DNA of 64,000 bases from Streptomyces deccanensis (GCF_022385335.1 NZ_CP092431.1:5642001-5706000), one strand, 5' to 3'; shown: positions 53,431-62,536, numbered from the stretch's first letter. Numbers and translations are program-made. The notes: generated from the sequence alone by a model not told the origin.

Positions 53431-54606
53431 ATGAGTACGAAGGACTTCATCGAGAAGGACTACTACAAGGTCCTCGGCGTCCCCAAGGACGCCACCGAGG
53501 CCGAGATCAAGAAGGCGTACCGCAAGCTCGCCCGCGAGTACCACCCGGACGCCAACAAGGGGAACGTCAAGGCCGAGGAGCGCTTCAAGGAGATCTCCGA
53601 GGCCAACGACATCCTCGGTGACCCCAAGAAGCGCAAGGAGTACGACGAGGCCCGCGCCCTCTTCGGCAACGGCGGCTTCCGCCCCGGACCCGGCGCCGGC
53701 GGCTCGTTCAACTTCGACCTGGGCGACCTCTTCGGAGGCGGCGCCCAGGGCGGGGGGCAGGCGGGCGGCTTCGGCGGGGGCATCGGCGATGTCTTCGGCG
53801 GCCTGTTCAACCGGGGCAGCTCCGGCACCACGCGGGTGCAGCCCCGGCGCGGCCAGGACATCGAGTCCGAGGTCACGCTGAGCTTCACCGAGGCCATCGA
53901 GGGCGCGACCGTGCCCCTGCGGATGTCCTCGCAGTCGCCCTGCAAGGGCTGTTCCGGCACCGGCGACGCCAACGGCACGCCCCGGGTGTGCCCGACGTGC
54001 GTCGGCACCGGCCAGGTCGCGCGGGGCTCCGGCGGCGGCTTCTCCCTGACCGACCCCTGCCCGGACTGCAAGGGCCGGGGCCTGATCGCCGAGAACCCCT
54101 GCGACATCTGCAAGGGCTCGGGCCGCGCCAAGTCCTCCCGCACCATGCAGGTCCGCATCCCGGCGGGCGTCCTGGACGGCCAGCGGATCCGGCTGCGCGG
54201 CAAGGGTGCCCCCGGTGAACGGGGCGGCCCGGCGGGTGACCTGTACGTCGTCGTGCACGTCGACCCGCACCCGGTGTTCGGCCGCAAGGACGACAACCTC
54301 ACGGTGACCGTCCCGGTGACCTACCCCGAGGCGGCGCTCGGCGGAGAGGTCCGGGTCCCGACCCTGGGCGGACCGCCGGTCACCCTGAAACTGCCTCCGG
54401 GCACCCCCAACGGCCGTACGATGCGGGCCCGGGGCAAGGGCGCCTTCCGCAAGGACGGCACCCGGGGGGACCTGCTGATCACGGTCGAGGTGAGTGTCCC
54501 GAAGGACCTGTCGGGGAAGGCTCGTGACGCGCTGGAGGCGTATCGCGAGGCGACCGCGGGCGAGGACCCGCGAGCGGAGCTGTTCCAGGCCGCGAAGGGA
54601 GCATGA
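53431..54606 (+). CDS. dnaJ: Co-chaperone DnaJ (Hsp40)
   Basis: The 391-residue protein has a J domain (residues ~9-75, HPD motif in REYHPDANKG) and a Gly-rich linker. A zinc domain with four CxxCxGxG repeats (CKGCSGTG, CPTCVGTG, CPDCKGRG, CDICKGSG) is followed by C-terminal substrate-binding domains (VRIPAGVLDGQRIRLRGKG). It is the type I DnaJ of the operon. ATG 53431 follows GGAAGGAGG. Confidence 0.97.
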   Translation: MSTKDFIEKDYYKVLGVPKDATEAEIKKAYRKLAREYHPDANKGNVKAEERFKEISEANDILGDPKKRKEYDEARALFGNGGFRPGPGAGGSFNFDLGDLFGGGAQGGGQAGGFGGGIGDVFGGLFNRGSSGTTRVQPRRGQDIESEVTLSFTEAIEGATVPLRMSSQSPCKGCSGTGDANGTPRVCPTCVGTGQVARGSGGGFSLTDPCPDCKGRGLIAENPCDICKGSGRAKSSRTMQVRIPAGVLDGQRIRLRGKGAPGERGGPAGDLYVVVHVDPHPVFGRKDDNLTVTVPVTYPEAALGGEVRVPTLGGPPVTLKLPPGTPNGRTMRARGKGAFRKDGTRGDLLITVEVSVPKDLSGKARDALEAYREATAGEDPRAELFQAAKGA

Positions 54607-55067
54607 ATGTGATGGACGGCCGCCGTAGAAACCCCTATGAGCTGACGGAAGAGACACCGGTGTACGTCATCTCGGTGGCCGCCCAGCTCTCCGGTCTGCA
54701 CCCGCAGACCCTGCGCCAGTACGACCGTCTCGGACTGGTCTCCCCGGACCGCACCGCCGGGCGGGGCCGTCGCTACTCGGCCCGTGACATCGAACTGCTG
54801 CGCACCGTCCAGCAGTTGTCGCAGGACGAGGGCATCAATCTGGCCGGCATCAAGCGCATCATCGAACTGGAGAACCAGGTCGCCGCGCTCCAGTCCCGGG
54901 TGGCCGAGATGGAGGCCGCCCTCGACGGCGCCGCCGCGGCCATGCGCCAGCGCGAGGCGGCGGTCCACGCGTCGTACCGGCGCGACCTGGTGCCGTATCA
55001 GGAAGTGCAGCAGAGCAGTGCGCTGGTGGTGTGGCGGCCGAAGGGTCGGCAGACATCGGCCGACTGA
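54603..55067 (+). CDS. hspR: HspR, MerR-family heat-shock repressor
   Basis: The 154-residue protein has a MerR-type winged HTH (about 15-85; YVISVAAQLSGLHPQTLRQYDRLGLVSP), the GRRYSARDIELLRTV wing helix, and a coiled coil with an exposed C-terminal tail. HspR binds HAIR sites upstream of dnaK and clpB/lon operons with DnaK as co-repressor. The ATG overlaps the dnaJ stop by four bases. The last codons lie within a 26-bp tandem repeat, so the C-terminus (GRQTSAD) may have been altered by repeat expansion. Confidence 0.97.
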   Translation: MNVMDGRRRNPYELTEETPVYVISVAAQLSGLHPQTLRQYDRLGLVSPDRTAGRGRRYSARDIELLRTVQQLSQDEGINLAGIKRIIELENQVAALQSRVAEMEAALDGAAAAMRQREAAVHASYRRDLVPYQEVQQSSALVVWRPKGRQTSAD

Positions 55068-55123
55068 CGGTTCGGCAGACATCGGCCGACTGACGGTTCG
55101 GCAGACGTCGGCCGACTGACGGT
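55046..55123 (+). repeat. 26-bp tandem repeat across the hspR stop codon
   Basis: Three copies of a 26-bp unit start at 55046, 55072 and 55098 (the third with one change), followed by a degenerate fourth. The unit TCGGCAGACATCGGCCGACT is extended by TGACGG(T). The hspR stop lies in the first copy. Confidence 0.85.
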
Positions 55124-55155
55124 TCGGCAGCCGTTCGTCTGACGGCTCGTCAAGT

Positions 55156-55203
55156 ACGGGCAGGGGCCCGGAGGTTCGCACGAACCTCCGGGCCCCTGCC
55201 CGT
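55156..55203. terminator. Strong terminator between hspR and the PA14/FnIII gene
   Basis: A 23-bp perfect inverted repeat (55156-55178 and 55181-55203) with a 2-base centre lies in the gap between convergent genes and should stop both. Confidence 0.8.
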
Positions 55204-55211
55204 TTCCGGTG

Positions 55212-56636
55212 TCAGCTCCCGGGGTTCAGTTCGGTCGCCGTCACGACCTCCGCCTCGCCGGTCCACTTGTAGTGCGAGTTCCAGTCGTCGTCCACGGCGT
55301 CGACGAAGAAGCAGCGTTCCTCGCCGTCCGGGTCGGTGCGGTACTCGTACGAGGTCGTGGTGGCCGACAACCACTCCACCTCGCCCGCGTAGCACATCTG
55401 CTCGCCCTCGTCGCCGACGAGTTCGCCGCCGTAGACGACGTACCGGGCCAGGTCGGGCGTCGGGTTGGCGTCCCAGTTCAGCTCGAAGCCGTACTCGGTC
55501 GGTGTGGCGGTCAGCCCCGTGACCGCGGAGGGCGGGGTGTCGTCCCGGCGCCGCCCGTCGACGGAGGCGGACCGCGCGGACTCGTTGCCCGCCGCGTCGA
55601 CCGCGGTCACCCGGTAGTGGTAGGTGACGCCCTGCTCGGTGGAGGCGTCCCGGTACGAGAGCTGGTCGGTGGTGCCGACCCGGGTGTAGGTGCCGTCGGC
55701 GCTCGCCGCCCGGTACACCCGGTACGACGACGCTCCCGTGACCGCCGTCCAGCCGACGCGGATGCCGCCGTCCTCGGAGGTGTCGGTGATGTCCACACCC
55801 TGGGGAACGCCGGGCGCGACCCGGTCGACGGTGGTGACGGCCTTCTCCGCAGTGCTCTGCGACTCGTTCCCGGCCTGGTCGAGGGCGCGGACCACGTAGT
55901 GGTACCGCGCGCCGGTGACCGGGAGGGTGGCGTCCGTGAACGACGTCCCCGTGGTCGTCGTCATCGGCTCGGCGAAGGCCCCGCCCGCCGCGCGGCGGTA
56001 CACGCGGTAGCCCCGGAGGTCCATCTCCTTGTTCTTCGCCCAGCTCAGCTTGGCCTTGCCGGTCGCCTGGTCGTACGCCATGGCGAGACCCGCCGGCGTC
56101 AGGGGGGCGACCTTGTCGACGGTGGCGGAGGTGCGGGGTGTGTAGGTGAACTTGACCTTGGCGGAGCCGGTCCAGTTGACGTAGTCGACGCGGAGGGTGT
56201 GTTTGCCGGCGGGGATGGTGAGGTTGACGGTCTTGGAGACGGTGGTGGTGCCGTTCTTCCAGAGGTCGATCTTGCGGGCGCCGGTGGTGCCGGGGTCGAG
56301 GTAGACGCGGATGCCGTCGAGGCCGGAGGCGGAGAGGGTGAAGGGGCCGCCGGAGCCGAAGTCGCGGGCGAGGGTCCAGCGGACGCCGAAGTTGTTGCTC
56401 GGGAGTCCGGTGGCGGGTGCGCCGGTGCCCCAGTTCTGGTCGATCGTGCTGTCGCAGTCCGTCTTCTTCGGGGTGCCGGAGAAGGTGGTGTTGGCGAAGA
56501 GCTGCCGCTTGAAGACGGGGGAGGCGCAGGTCACGGCGGCGGACGCGGGCGCGGCCGCCGCCGTGAGCAGACCGGCCGTGGTGGCGAACACGACGGCGGT
56601 GGCCGTGCCGGCGGCCGTACGTCTGGCTGGGATCAC
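55212..56636 (-). CDS. Secreted PA14-like / fibronectin type III protein (paralogue A)
   Basis: The 474-residue protein has a signal peptide (ATAVVFATTAGLLTAAAAP, ASAA), a PA14-like domain at about 40-170 (FKRQLFANTTFSGTPKKTDC, NWGTGAP, GLDGIRVYLDPG, HTLRVDYVNW), and three fibronectin III domains (about 180-270, 275-370, 375-470) with DLRGYRVYRR-type strands. Such modules bind carbohydrates and space extracellular domains. It shares an almost identical PA14 tract with the gene downstream of it, paralogue B. Confidence 0.82.
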   Translation of the reverse strand: MIPARRTAAGTATAVVFATTAGLLTAAAAPASAAVTCASPVFKRQLFANTTFSGTPKKTDCDSTIDQNWGTGAPATGLPSNNFGVRWTLARDFGSGGPFTLSASGLDGIRVYLDPGTTGARKIDLWKNGTTTVSKTVNLTIPAGKHTLRVDYVNWTGSAKVKFTYTPRTSATVDKVAPLTPAGLAMAYDQATGKAKLSWAKNKEMDLRGYRVYRRAAGGAFAEPMTTTTGTSFTDATLPVTGARYHYVVRALDQAGNESQSTAEKAVTTVDRVAPGVPQGVDITDTSEDGGIRVGWTAVTGASSYRVYRAASADGTYTRVGTTDQLSYRDASTEQGVTYHYRVTAVDAAGNESARSASVDGRRRDDTPPSAVTGLTATPTEYGFELNWDANPTPDLARYVVYGGELVGDEGEQMCYAGEVEWLSATTTSYEYRTDPDGEERCFFVDAVDDDWNSHYKWTGEAEVVTATELNPGS

Positions 56637-56704
56637 TGGTGTCCTTGTGTCCTACGGCCCTTACGGTTTCGGGGCCTTGGGTCGTGTGAGGGGCGGTCGA
56701 GTGC

Positions 56705-58765
56705 TCAGGGGGCCAGGGCCGCCCAGGCGTCGCCGGGAGCGGATTCGGTGCCGTCGGCGTGGAGCGCGGTCACCCAGTAGAAGTGGGTGGTGCCGGCGGC
56801 GGCCGTGGTGTCGGTGTACGACGTGCCGGTCACCGGGTCGGCGGTCAGCGGCTCGTACGCGGCGGTGGCCGGGTTCCACCGGTACACCCGGTAGCCGGTG
56901 ATGTCCGTCCCGTGGTATGAGCTGTCCAGCTTCCAGGTGAGGTCGACCGCGCCGCCGCCGTCGGCGACCTCGGCGTTCACGTCGACCAGCCAGTCCGCGG
57001 GGGTCTCCACGGTGGGCCGCAGGTCGAGCTCGGTGACGGTCGTGGACACCATCGTGTCGGCCGACGTGTAGTTGGAGTTGCCCGAGGTGTCCACCGCGTC
57101 CACGAAGTAGGTGTGGTCCTCGCCGTCCTGGAGGTTCGCCGAGTCGACGAGCCGGCTGGTGCCCGCTCCGACCGTGCCCACATGCGTGTACTCGGTCCCG
57201 TCGTCCACCGTGCTGCGCCGGAACACGTTGTACTCGGCGAGGTCGGTGACGGGGCTGTCGTCCCAGTCCAGGACCGTGCCGTACTCGGTGGCGGTGGCGG
57301 TGAAGCCGGTGACGAGCGGCGGGGCGGTGGCGTCGCCGTAGCCGTGGGAGATGGTCTGCGAGGGGCCCGACTCCCGGCCGAGCGCGTCGATGGTCGTCAC
57401 CCAGTACACGTAGAACCCGTCGTTGGGGCTCGGCACGACCGTGGTGTCGGTGCAGGCGTAGCTGTACTTGGTGCCGTAGGCGGTGTCGACGAGCGTCGGC
57501 TCGCAGGGCGCCACCCGGGAGTCGACGACGTCGAACGTGCCGGTGGCGTCGTCGAAGCGGCGCTCCTCGCGGTGGACCCGGAACGTGGTGGGCGCGTACG
57601 GGGACACGTCCCAGCGCAGATCGACGCCACCGCCGTCCTCCGGACGGTTCTCCGTCTTCCACAGGTACGGCACCGCGAGCGGCCGGGCGATCGACACCAC
57701 GGACGAGTACGCGGTGTTGCCCGCCGCGTCCGACACCGCGACCTTGTAGTACGAGGTCTCCCCGTACGGGGCGGTGGCATCGGTCGCCGAGTTGCCCCAG
57801 GGGCCCCTGACCTCCTCGAACGGTCCGCCGGGCGCGGCGGCCCTCAGCAGCCGGGTCGTCTCGGCCCCCTCGGACATCCACCACAGGGACACCCCGTCGA
57901 GGGCGGACTCACCGCTGACCTTCAGATCCCGGACGGTCGGCGCGATCCGGTCCACCGTGGTGACCGGCTGCTGGGCCGTGCCCGTCGACGCGTTGCCCGC
58001 CTTGTCGTAGGCGCGGACCTCGTAGTAGTACGTCGCCCCCGACTTCGGCAGCCCGGTGTCGGTGAACGAGGTGGCGGTGGTCGTCGCGAGCGGTGTGCTG
58101 CCGAACGAAGCGCCCTTGAGTCGCCGGTAGACCTTGTACCCGGCGAGGTCCATTTCCTTGTTCTTCGCCCAGCTCAGCTTGGCCTGGCCGGTGGTCTTGT
58201 CGTACGCCACGGTCGGGGCGGCCGGGGCGAGCGGCTTGACCTTGTCGACGTCGGCGGAGGTGCGGGGCGCGTAGGTGAACTTGACCTTGGCGGAGCCGGT
58301 CCAGTTGACGTAGTCGACGCGGAGGGTGTGTTTGCCGGCGGGGATGGTGAGGTTGACGGTCTTGGAGACGGTGGTGGTGCCGTTCTTCCAGAGGTCGATC
58401 TTGCGGGCGCCGGTCGTGCCCGGGTCGAGGTAGACGCGGATGCCGTCCAGTCCGGAGACGGAGAGCGCGAACGGGCCGCCGGAGCCGAAGTCGCGGGTGA
58501 GGGTCCAGCGGACGCCGAAGTTGTTGCTCGGCAGCCCGGTGGCGGGTGCGCCGGTGCCCCAGTTCTGGTCGATCGCGCTGTCGCAGTCCGTCTTCTTCGG
58601 GGTGCCGGAGAAGGTGGTGTTGGCGAAGAGCTGCCGCTTGAAGACGGGGGAGGCGCAGGTGACGGCCGCGTTCGCCGTCGTGGCGGTCGCGGTGAGCAGG
58701 CCGCCGGCGGAGGCGAGCACAACGGCGGTGGCCGCGGCCGTCGTCGAGCGTCTGGCTGAGGTCAT
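56705..58765 (-). CDS. Secreted PA14-like / fibronectin type III protein (paralogue B)
   Basis: The 686-residue protein has a signal peptide (ATAVVLASAGGLLTATATT), the same PA14-like domain as paralogue A with only about five differences in ~140 residues, then five fibronectin III domains (with DLAGYKVYRR, DTSGNSNYTSAD and DITGYRVYRW). It lies upstream of paralogue A with a 68-base gap. The extra repeats make it longer. The DNA over the PA14 region is identical for stretches of more than 100 bases, pointing to recent gene conversion. Confidence 0.82.
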   Translation of the reverse strand: MTSARRSTTAAATAVVLASAGGLLTATATTANAAVTCASPVFKRQLFANTTFSGTPKKTDCDSAIDQNWGTGAPATGLPSNNFGVRWTLTRDFGSGGPFALSVSGLDGIRVYLDPGTTGARKIDLWKNGTTTVSKTVNLTIPAGKHTLRVDYVNWTGSAKVKFTYAPRTSADVDKVKPLAPAAPTVAYDKTTGQAKLSWAKNKEMDLAGYKVYRRLKGASFGSTPLATTTATSFTDTGLPKSGATYYYEVRAYDKAGNASTGTAQQPVTTVDRIAPTVRDLKVSGESALDGVSLWWMSEGAETTRLLRAAAPGGPFEEVRGPWGNSATDATAPYGETSYYKVAVSDAAGNTAYSSVVSIARPLAVPYLWKTENRPEDGGGVDLRWDVSPYAPTTFRVHREERRFDDATGTFDVVDSRVAPCEPTLVDTAYGTKYSYACTDTTVVPSPNDGFYVYWVTTIDALGRESGPSQTISHGYGDATAPPLVTGFTATATEYGTVLDWDDSPVTDLAEYNVFRRSTVDDGTEYTHVGTVGAGTSRLVDSANLQDGEDHTYFVDAVDTSGNSNYTSADTMVSTTVTELDLRPTVETPADWLVDVNAEVADGGGAVDLTWKLDSSYHGTDITGYRVYRWNPATAAYEPLTADPVTGTSYTDTTAAAGTTHFYWVTALHADGTESAPGDAWAALAP

Positions 58766-58976
58766 GGGGTCCTTCAGAGGGGGTGCCGATCGTCGCCGGC
58801 GAGGGACGACGCCGGTGACGATCAGACGTTTGGGGTGGGGGGATGGTTGTACGGGGTGGGTGGGACGGGGGAGGAGGGTGGTTCGCGAAGGGGGTGGGTG
58901 GTGCTGGGGCGCGTAGGGGAGGTCGTTTCTGCGTCACCAGTTCGAGTGAAGTGAGGGCGTTTTCGCAGGTGAGGCT

Positions 58977-59171
58977 GTGCCGGTGCACGTCACCATCGAT
59001 GACTACGCTGGCGGGGGCGCTGTCACGCTTTTCACCCAACCTCGTCCGGATGAAGCCGACTGGGATGACATCCGCCGTGTCCCTAGCGGCACGGAGGCCG
59101 TCGTCCCGGAAGGCGCTGCCAAGGGCTTGGTCATTATTGGTGAGGCGATCACAGGGCCGAAGCGGGACTGA
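58977..59171 (+). CDS. Small hypothetical protein, 64 aa
   Basis: A short frame from GTG 58977 encodes a compact-looking protein (VHVTIDDYAGGGAVTLFTQ, then RRVPSGTEAVVPEG and GLVIIGEAITGPKR). Alternating hydrophobic strands suggest a small beta fold. It is on the opposite strand from both neighbours. The ribosome site is weak (GTGAGG). Not recognised. Confidence 0.45.
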   Translation: MPVHVTIDDYAGGGAVTLFTQPRPDEADWDDIRRVPSGTEAVVPEGAAKGLVIIGEAITGPKRD

Positions 59172-59226
59172 CTCCCGGCCCGCCCGGCGACGTCCTCGGG
59201 CCCCCGGTTCACGTTTCACTGCGCTA

Positions 59227-59562
59227 TCAGCGCCGACGTATAAGCACCGACTTCGGGGAGTGACCCGCCGAGTTGTCCGCTACGCGGGGGGACGCGGGCG
59301 TTTCAGGAGAGGGCGGCAGGGGGTCGGTGACGAACCAGCCCCGCTGAGGTACGGCGTACGCCCAGCCTTCGTCGGCCAGCAGGCCGAGCCCTCGCCGCAC
59401 GGTAGTCCGGGCGATCCCGTACCGCTGCACGAGCTGGGCTTCACTCGGCAGCATCCGCCCGGGCTGCCAGTCACCGCGCTGAATCTGCGCGCGGAGAATC
59501 TCGGCCAACTGCCGGTACGGGGTCAGGGGCGCGCCGTGGTCGATCTCAGCGTCAGGGTTCAT
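59227..59562 (-). CDS. Short GntR-type regulator (DNA-binding domain only)
   Basis: The 111-residue protein from ATG 59562 is a GntR winged helix (about residues 10-85; YRQLAEILRAQIQRGDWQPG, LPSEAQLVQRYGIARTTVRRGL, LADEGWAYAVPQRGWFV). It has a short tail and no ligand domain. Such truncated GntR proteins are common near mobile elements in Streptomyces. A solitary IS end lies directly upstream (59577-59593) and may have replaced its natural promoter. Confidence 0.8.
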   Translation of the reverse strand: MNPDAEIDHGAPLTPYRQLAEILRAQIQRGDWQPGRMLPSEAQLVQRYGIARTTVRRGLGLLADEGWAYAVPQRGWFVTDPLPPSPETPASPRVADNSAGHSPKSVLIRRR

Positions 59563-59576
59563 GGAGACGACGCTAA

Positions 59577-59593
59577 GAGCTCGTAACACGGTC
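59577..59593. repeat. Solitary IS5-family terminal repeat
   Basis: GAGCTCGTAACACGGTC, preceded by TAA, matches the terminal inverted repeat of the IS at 60092-60997 (right end GAGCTCGCAACACGATC on the minus strand). No partner end or transposase belongs to it, so it is a remnant. Confidence 0.55.
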
Positions 59594-59685
59594 ATGCGGC
59601 CCAGTCCCAGTAGTCCTGTGGTGGTGGAGCGTGGGAGCGTGGGCCTAGATCGCGGGCGACGGCTTATGTGGGGAAGAGTGGCTGG

Positions 59686-60087
59686 ATGAGCGTGATGTGG
59701 GCGGCGACGTCGCCGGAATCTGGGCTGTTCCATCCGGTTGAGAGACGTTCAGAGGTGAAGGACCTGGCAGACCGCTTCAACGACCTGCGTTCCTGCGGCC
59801 AGAGGTACGTCGAGGTTCGGTCGCCGAACAAAGAGTTCCCGGTGCTGATCCTGGCCTTCCGAGGTGATCACGCGGTCGTCCATCTGATGAGTGACGCCGA
59901 GCGGATGTCTCTGCTCGTAGGAGACGGCACCGTGCCCTCGGGGGCCGAGGTCGAAGTTCCGATCATGGACGACCTCGCCGCGTTCACGGGCGCCTTTGTC
60001 TGGGACACCGATCGCACGTGGGACCTGGTGCACGACTTCACCCAGACGCTGGCGGCCGGCCCTCTGGGTGAGTGGTGTGAGTTGTAG
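59686..60087 (+). CDS. Imm1-family-like immunity protein
   Basis: The 133-residue protein from ATG 59686 has the layout of the Imm1 immunity family: RYVEVRSPNKEFPVLILAF, then VVHLMSDAERMSLLVGDGTV and a C-terminal helix followed by GPLGEWCEL. Imm1 proteins neutralise deaminase or nuclease toxins of polymorphic systems. No cognate toxin gene lies next to it, so it is an orphan. The nearby IS and the solitary IS end suggest that the locus was rearranged. Confidence 0.6.
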   Translation: MSVMWAATSPESGLFHPVERRSEVKDLADRFNDLRSCGQRYVEVRSPNKEFPVLILAFRGDHAVVHLMSDAERMSLLVGDGTVPSGAEVEVPIMDDLAAFTGAFVWDTDRTWDLVHDFTQTLAAGPLGEWCEL

Positions 60088-60091
60088 CTAA

Positions 60092-60997
60092 AGGCTTGTG
60101 ACACGATCACGACCGGTGCTTCTTCAGTCACCTCCAGCAGATGAGACTGCAGGCCAATGAGACGAAGACGTCGTGGAGTTCGGTTCGGCGTTCCCAGCGG
60201 ACGGCAAGGCGTTTGAACTGGTGGAGCAGGGCGAAGGTCTGCTCGACGACGTAGCGGAGTTTGCCCAGCCCCTTGATGTTCGGGGCGCCCTTGCGGGAGA
60301 TGACCGGCAGGATCCGGCGCTTGCGCAGCTCGTCGCGGTTGGGGTTGGGGTTGGAGTCGTAACCCTTGTCCCCGAGCAGCGAATCGGGGCGGTGGCGTGG
60401 CCGTCCGGGACGCCCTGCCACGGGCGGGAGGCCGTCGACCAGGGCGAGGGTCTGGGTGACGTAATTGACATTGGCAGCAGTCGTGATGACCTTGAGCGGG
60501 GTGCCGCGTCCGTCGCAGATCGAGTGGTGCTTGCTGCCCGTCTTCCGCCGGTCGACCGGCGACGGACCGGTGTCGGCTCCCCCCTTTTCGCGCGGAGGTG
60601 GGAGCCGTCCACGCACGCGCGGGACCAGTCGAGTTCGCCGGCCGCGTTGAGTTCGGCGAGCAGGATGAGGTGCATCCGGTCGAAGGCACCGGCCTGCTGC
60701 CACCGCTCCAGGCGGCGCCAGCAGGTCTGCCCGGAGCCGAAGGCGAGCTCCAGCGGCAGGAGTTGCCAGGCTATGTCGTTGTAGAGGACCTACAGGATGC
60801 CCTGCAGACACAACCGGGTCCGCCACCGGCCGTGGGCCCGGCGACCGGTCGGGCCAGGGCGGCAGCAGCGGCTCGATCAGCGCCCACAAGTCATCGTCCA
60901 CGATCCACGGCCGAGTACTCACAGCATCACGAACGGCCGAATCGTCACATCAGTCACGCCCGACCAGGGCACCTCAACAAGATCGTGTTGCGAGCTC
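60092..60997 (-). mobile_element. IS5-family insertion sequence (decayed)
   Basis: The 906-bp element is bounded by imperfect 17-bp inverted repeats (60092-60108 AGGCTTGTGACACGATC; 60981-60997). It is flanked by the trinucleotide TAA at 60089-60091 and 60998-61000, consistent with a TNA-type target duplication of the IS427/IS1031 groups. It carries one transposase frame, now broken. Confidence 0.8.
60128..60922 (-). pseudogene. IS5-family transposase, frameshifted
   Basis: The frame from 60922 gives the typical N-terminus STRPWIVDDDLWALIEPLLP. It then shifts: LYNDIAWQLLPLELAFGSGQ and LLAELNAAGELDWSRACVDG continue in another frame that contains a TAG, before the first frame resumes with KTGSKHHSICDGRGTPLKVI and LLGDKGYDS to the C-terminal SLACSLICWR. 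The DDE-type active-site residues lie on both sides of the breaks. Two frameshifts plus a stop mean it is inactive. Confidence 0.8.
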
Positions 60998-61000
60998 TAA

Positions 61001-61347
61001 GCATGTGGACTGAGGGGCACTCCTTGGGATACGTATCGCGACGAAGCAATACAAGGCGCCGCCATGAGCGTAGAGAAGCGCCCCGGCTGGAAGGGTGAAG
61101 CTGTAGCGGCGGTCGGGCCGTAGCGGCGGTGGGTGTTCGGGGATTCCCCTGGGCGCCCACTTGCAGCAGGGTGCCCTGTGGCGCTACGGCCGTCACCGCT
61201 GTGCTCGGAGGGGGCGAATCGGCCCGGTAAGTGGTGACCGGGGACAGTCCGCTGGATATGGATGACGTGGCCATGATCGAATAGGGTCGGATTCCGCAAA
61301 GCGCATGCGAGCGCGGGAAAAGTCGGCCGACTCGGGGGAGAACGCAC
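61001..61347. other. Spacer between IS and membrane-protein gene
   Basis: No gene is supported. It contains the short palindrome GATACGTATC near 61029 and, at its right end, GGGGGAG 7 bases before the GTG of the next gene. Confidence 0.4.
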
Positions 61348-62172
61348 GTGAACACTGGATCGGGGCTGCGGCGATTCGTCCGCCTGGCGGTTGCCGGCCC
61401 GGTGGTGCGGGCCGCTCCCATCCGACCCGATCGCATCGCGGACCCGGTCATCGATCGACTCCAGCGGGCCCGGACGCTGCTCGGGCTTCTGGCCAGCGTC
61501 TGGCTGGTGATGGCCTACCCCATGCGGAAGGGCCGGGAGGACTTCGTCCTGGGCAAGGTCGAGAACCTGATGATGGGCTGTGCCGTTCTGGTGGCTGCCG
61601 GATCTGTAGGCATCACGGTCTTCATCTTCGCGGCGCGCCCGCCGCTGCGGCGCCTGTACGCGCGCCGTCTCGTGAGTCCGCTGACAGTGCTCGCCGTCCT
61701 CGCCCTGGAGATGGGCATGTTCTGGCTTATGCTCCAGGCGGTGCGGGGCAACGTCCTTTCTCCAGATGGCCTCAACGCGTGGTTGTCCGAGTCCGATAAG
61801 CCAGAAGCAGGGGCCGGTACCGTGATCCTCGGCCTGGCGCTCGGTTTGCTGGCCCTCGTGGCTCCCATCGCCTACTTCCTTCTGATGCTCGTCTCCGCGA
61901 TCACCATTCTGGTGACCACGTACACGGCGCTCAACTCATGCTTTCGCGTCGGCGATGTGCACGAGCTGCTGCCCGGGCTCCTTTCACCACTGCTGGTCTG
62001 GTCGCTGTTCTTCATCAGCCTCTCCGATGGCCCCGACGTCTCGGCTCCGCCGGAGGTGCTGTACTCCTTCCTGCTCGGCGGGCCGCTGTCGGTGACGGCG
62101 CTGTCCTTCTGGGAGATACGTCGACTACGCACGAAGTACGGGATGAACTTGCGGGCTGCGTTGGCCCGATAG
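61348..62172 (+). CDS. Hypothetical polytopic membrane protein
   Basis: The 274-residue protein has about six membrane helices (near 43-58, 75-95, 108-130, 158-178, 180-202, 212-230), a cytoplasmic basic N-terminus and a basic C-terminus. GTG 61348 follows GGGGGAG. The family is not recognised. A lipoprotein gene 450 bases downstream on the same strand may be functionally linked. Confidence 0.7.
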   Translation: MNTGSGLRRFVRLAVAGPVVRAAPIRPDRIADPVIDRLQRARTLLGLLASVWLVMAYPMRKGREDFVLGKVENLMMGCAVLVAAGSVGITVFIFAARPPLRRLYARRLVSPLTVLAVLALEMGMFWLMLQAVRGNVLSPDGLNAWLSESDKPEAGAGTVILGLALGLLALVAPIAYFLLMLVSAITILVTTYTALNSCFRVGDVHELLPGLLSPLLVWSLFFISLSDGPDVSAPPEVLYSFLLGGPLSVTALSFWEIRRLRTKYGMNLRAALAR

Positions 62173-62260
62173 GGCCGTACCGGAGGGAATTGCTTTCCTT
62201 GTCCGTTGTGAACAGCGAGCGGTATCTGGTTCCCAAGTTCACACGAAATCAGAGCAGTTG

Positions 62261-62536
62261 ATGACGGAGCTCACTGTGCTGACCGAAGTCGACTGGCGGA
62301 AGGTCGGCCCGGAACAGACGGAGGCCGCTCAACAAACTCTGATCCTGACCAGCGGCTTTAGCGAACTGCAACTGGAGTACCAGACACAGCAGCTGGCCAA
62401 CGGCGAAGCGAATCAGCTCCGCTACGCGGACGGTGTACTGCTCTGTGTCGTCACGCATCGCTTTCCCGCCCTCCCCGCCCCCGACCTCGCTCGCAGAGGA
62501 GCCCAGCCTGGCGGCAGAATGATCTCGGCCGACTGA
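62261..62536 (+). CDS. Possible small hypothetical protein
   Basis: A frame of 91 codons from ATG 62261 reads ELTVLTEVDWRKVGPEQTE and SELQLEYQTQQLANGEANQL before a Pro/Arg-rich end. The first two-thirds look protein-like. No clear ribosome site and no recognised family. A longer opposing frame covers the same DNA and looks like a shadow. Confidence 0.3.
   Translation: MTELTVLTEVDWRKVGPEQTEAAQQTLILTSGFSELQLEYQTQQLANGEANQLRYADGVLLCVVTHRFPALPAPDLARRGAQPGGRMISAD

Noticed and set aside
60128..60922. Programmed frameshifting of the IS transposase
   Set aside because: The frame must change twice and crosses a TAG; some IS elements use one -1 shift at a slippery site, which does not fit, so decay is simpler.
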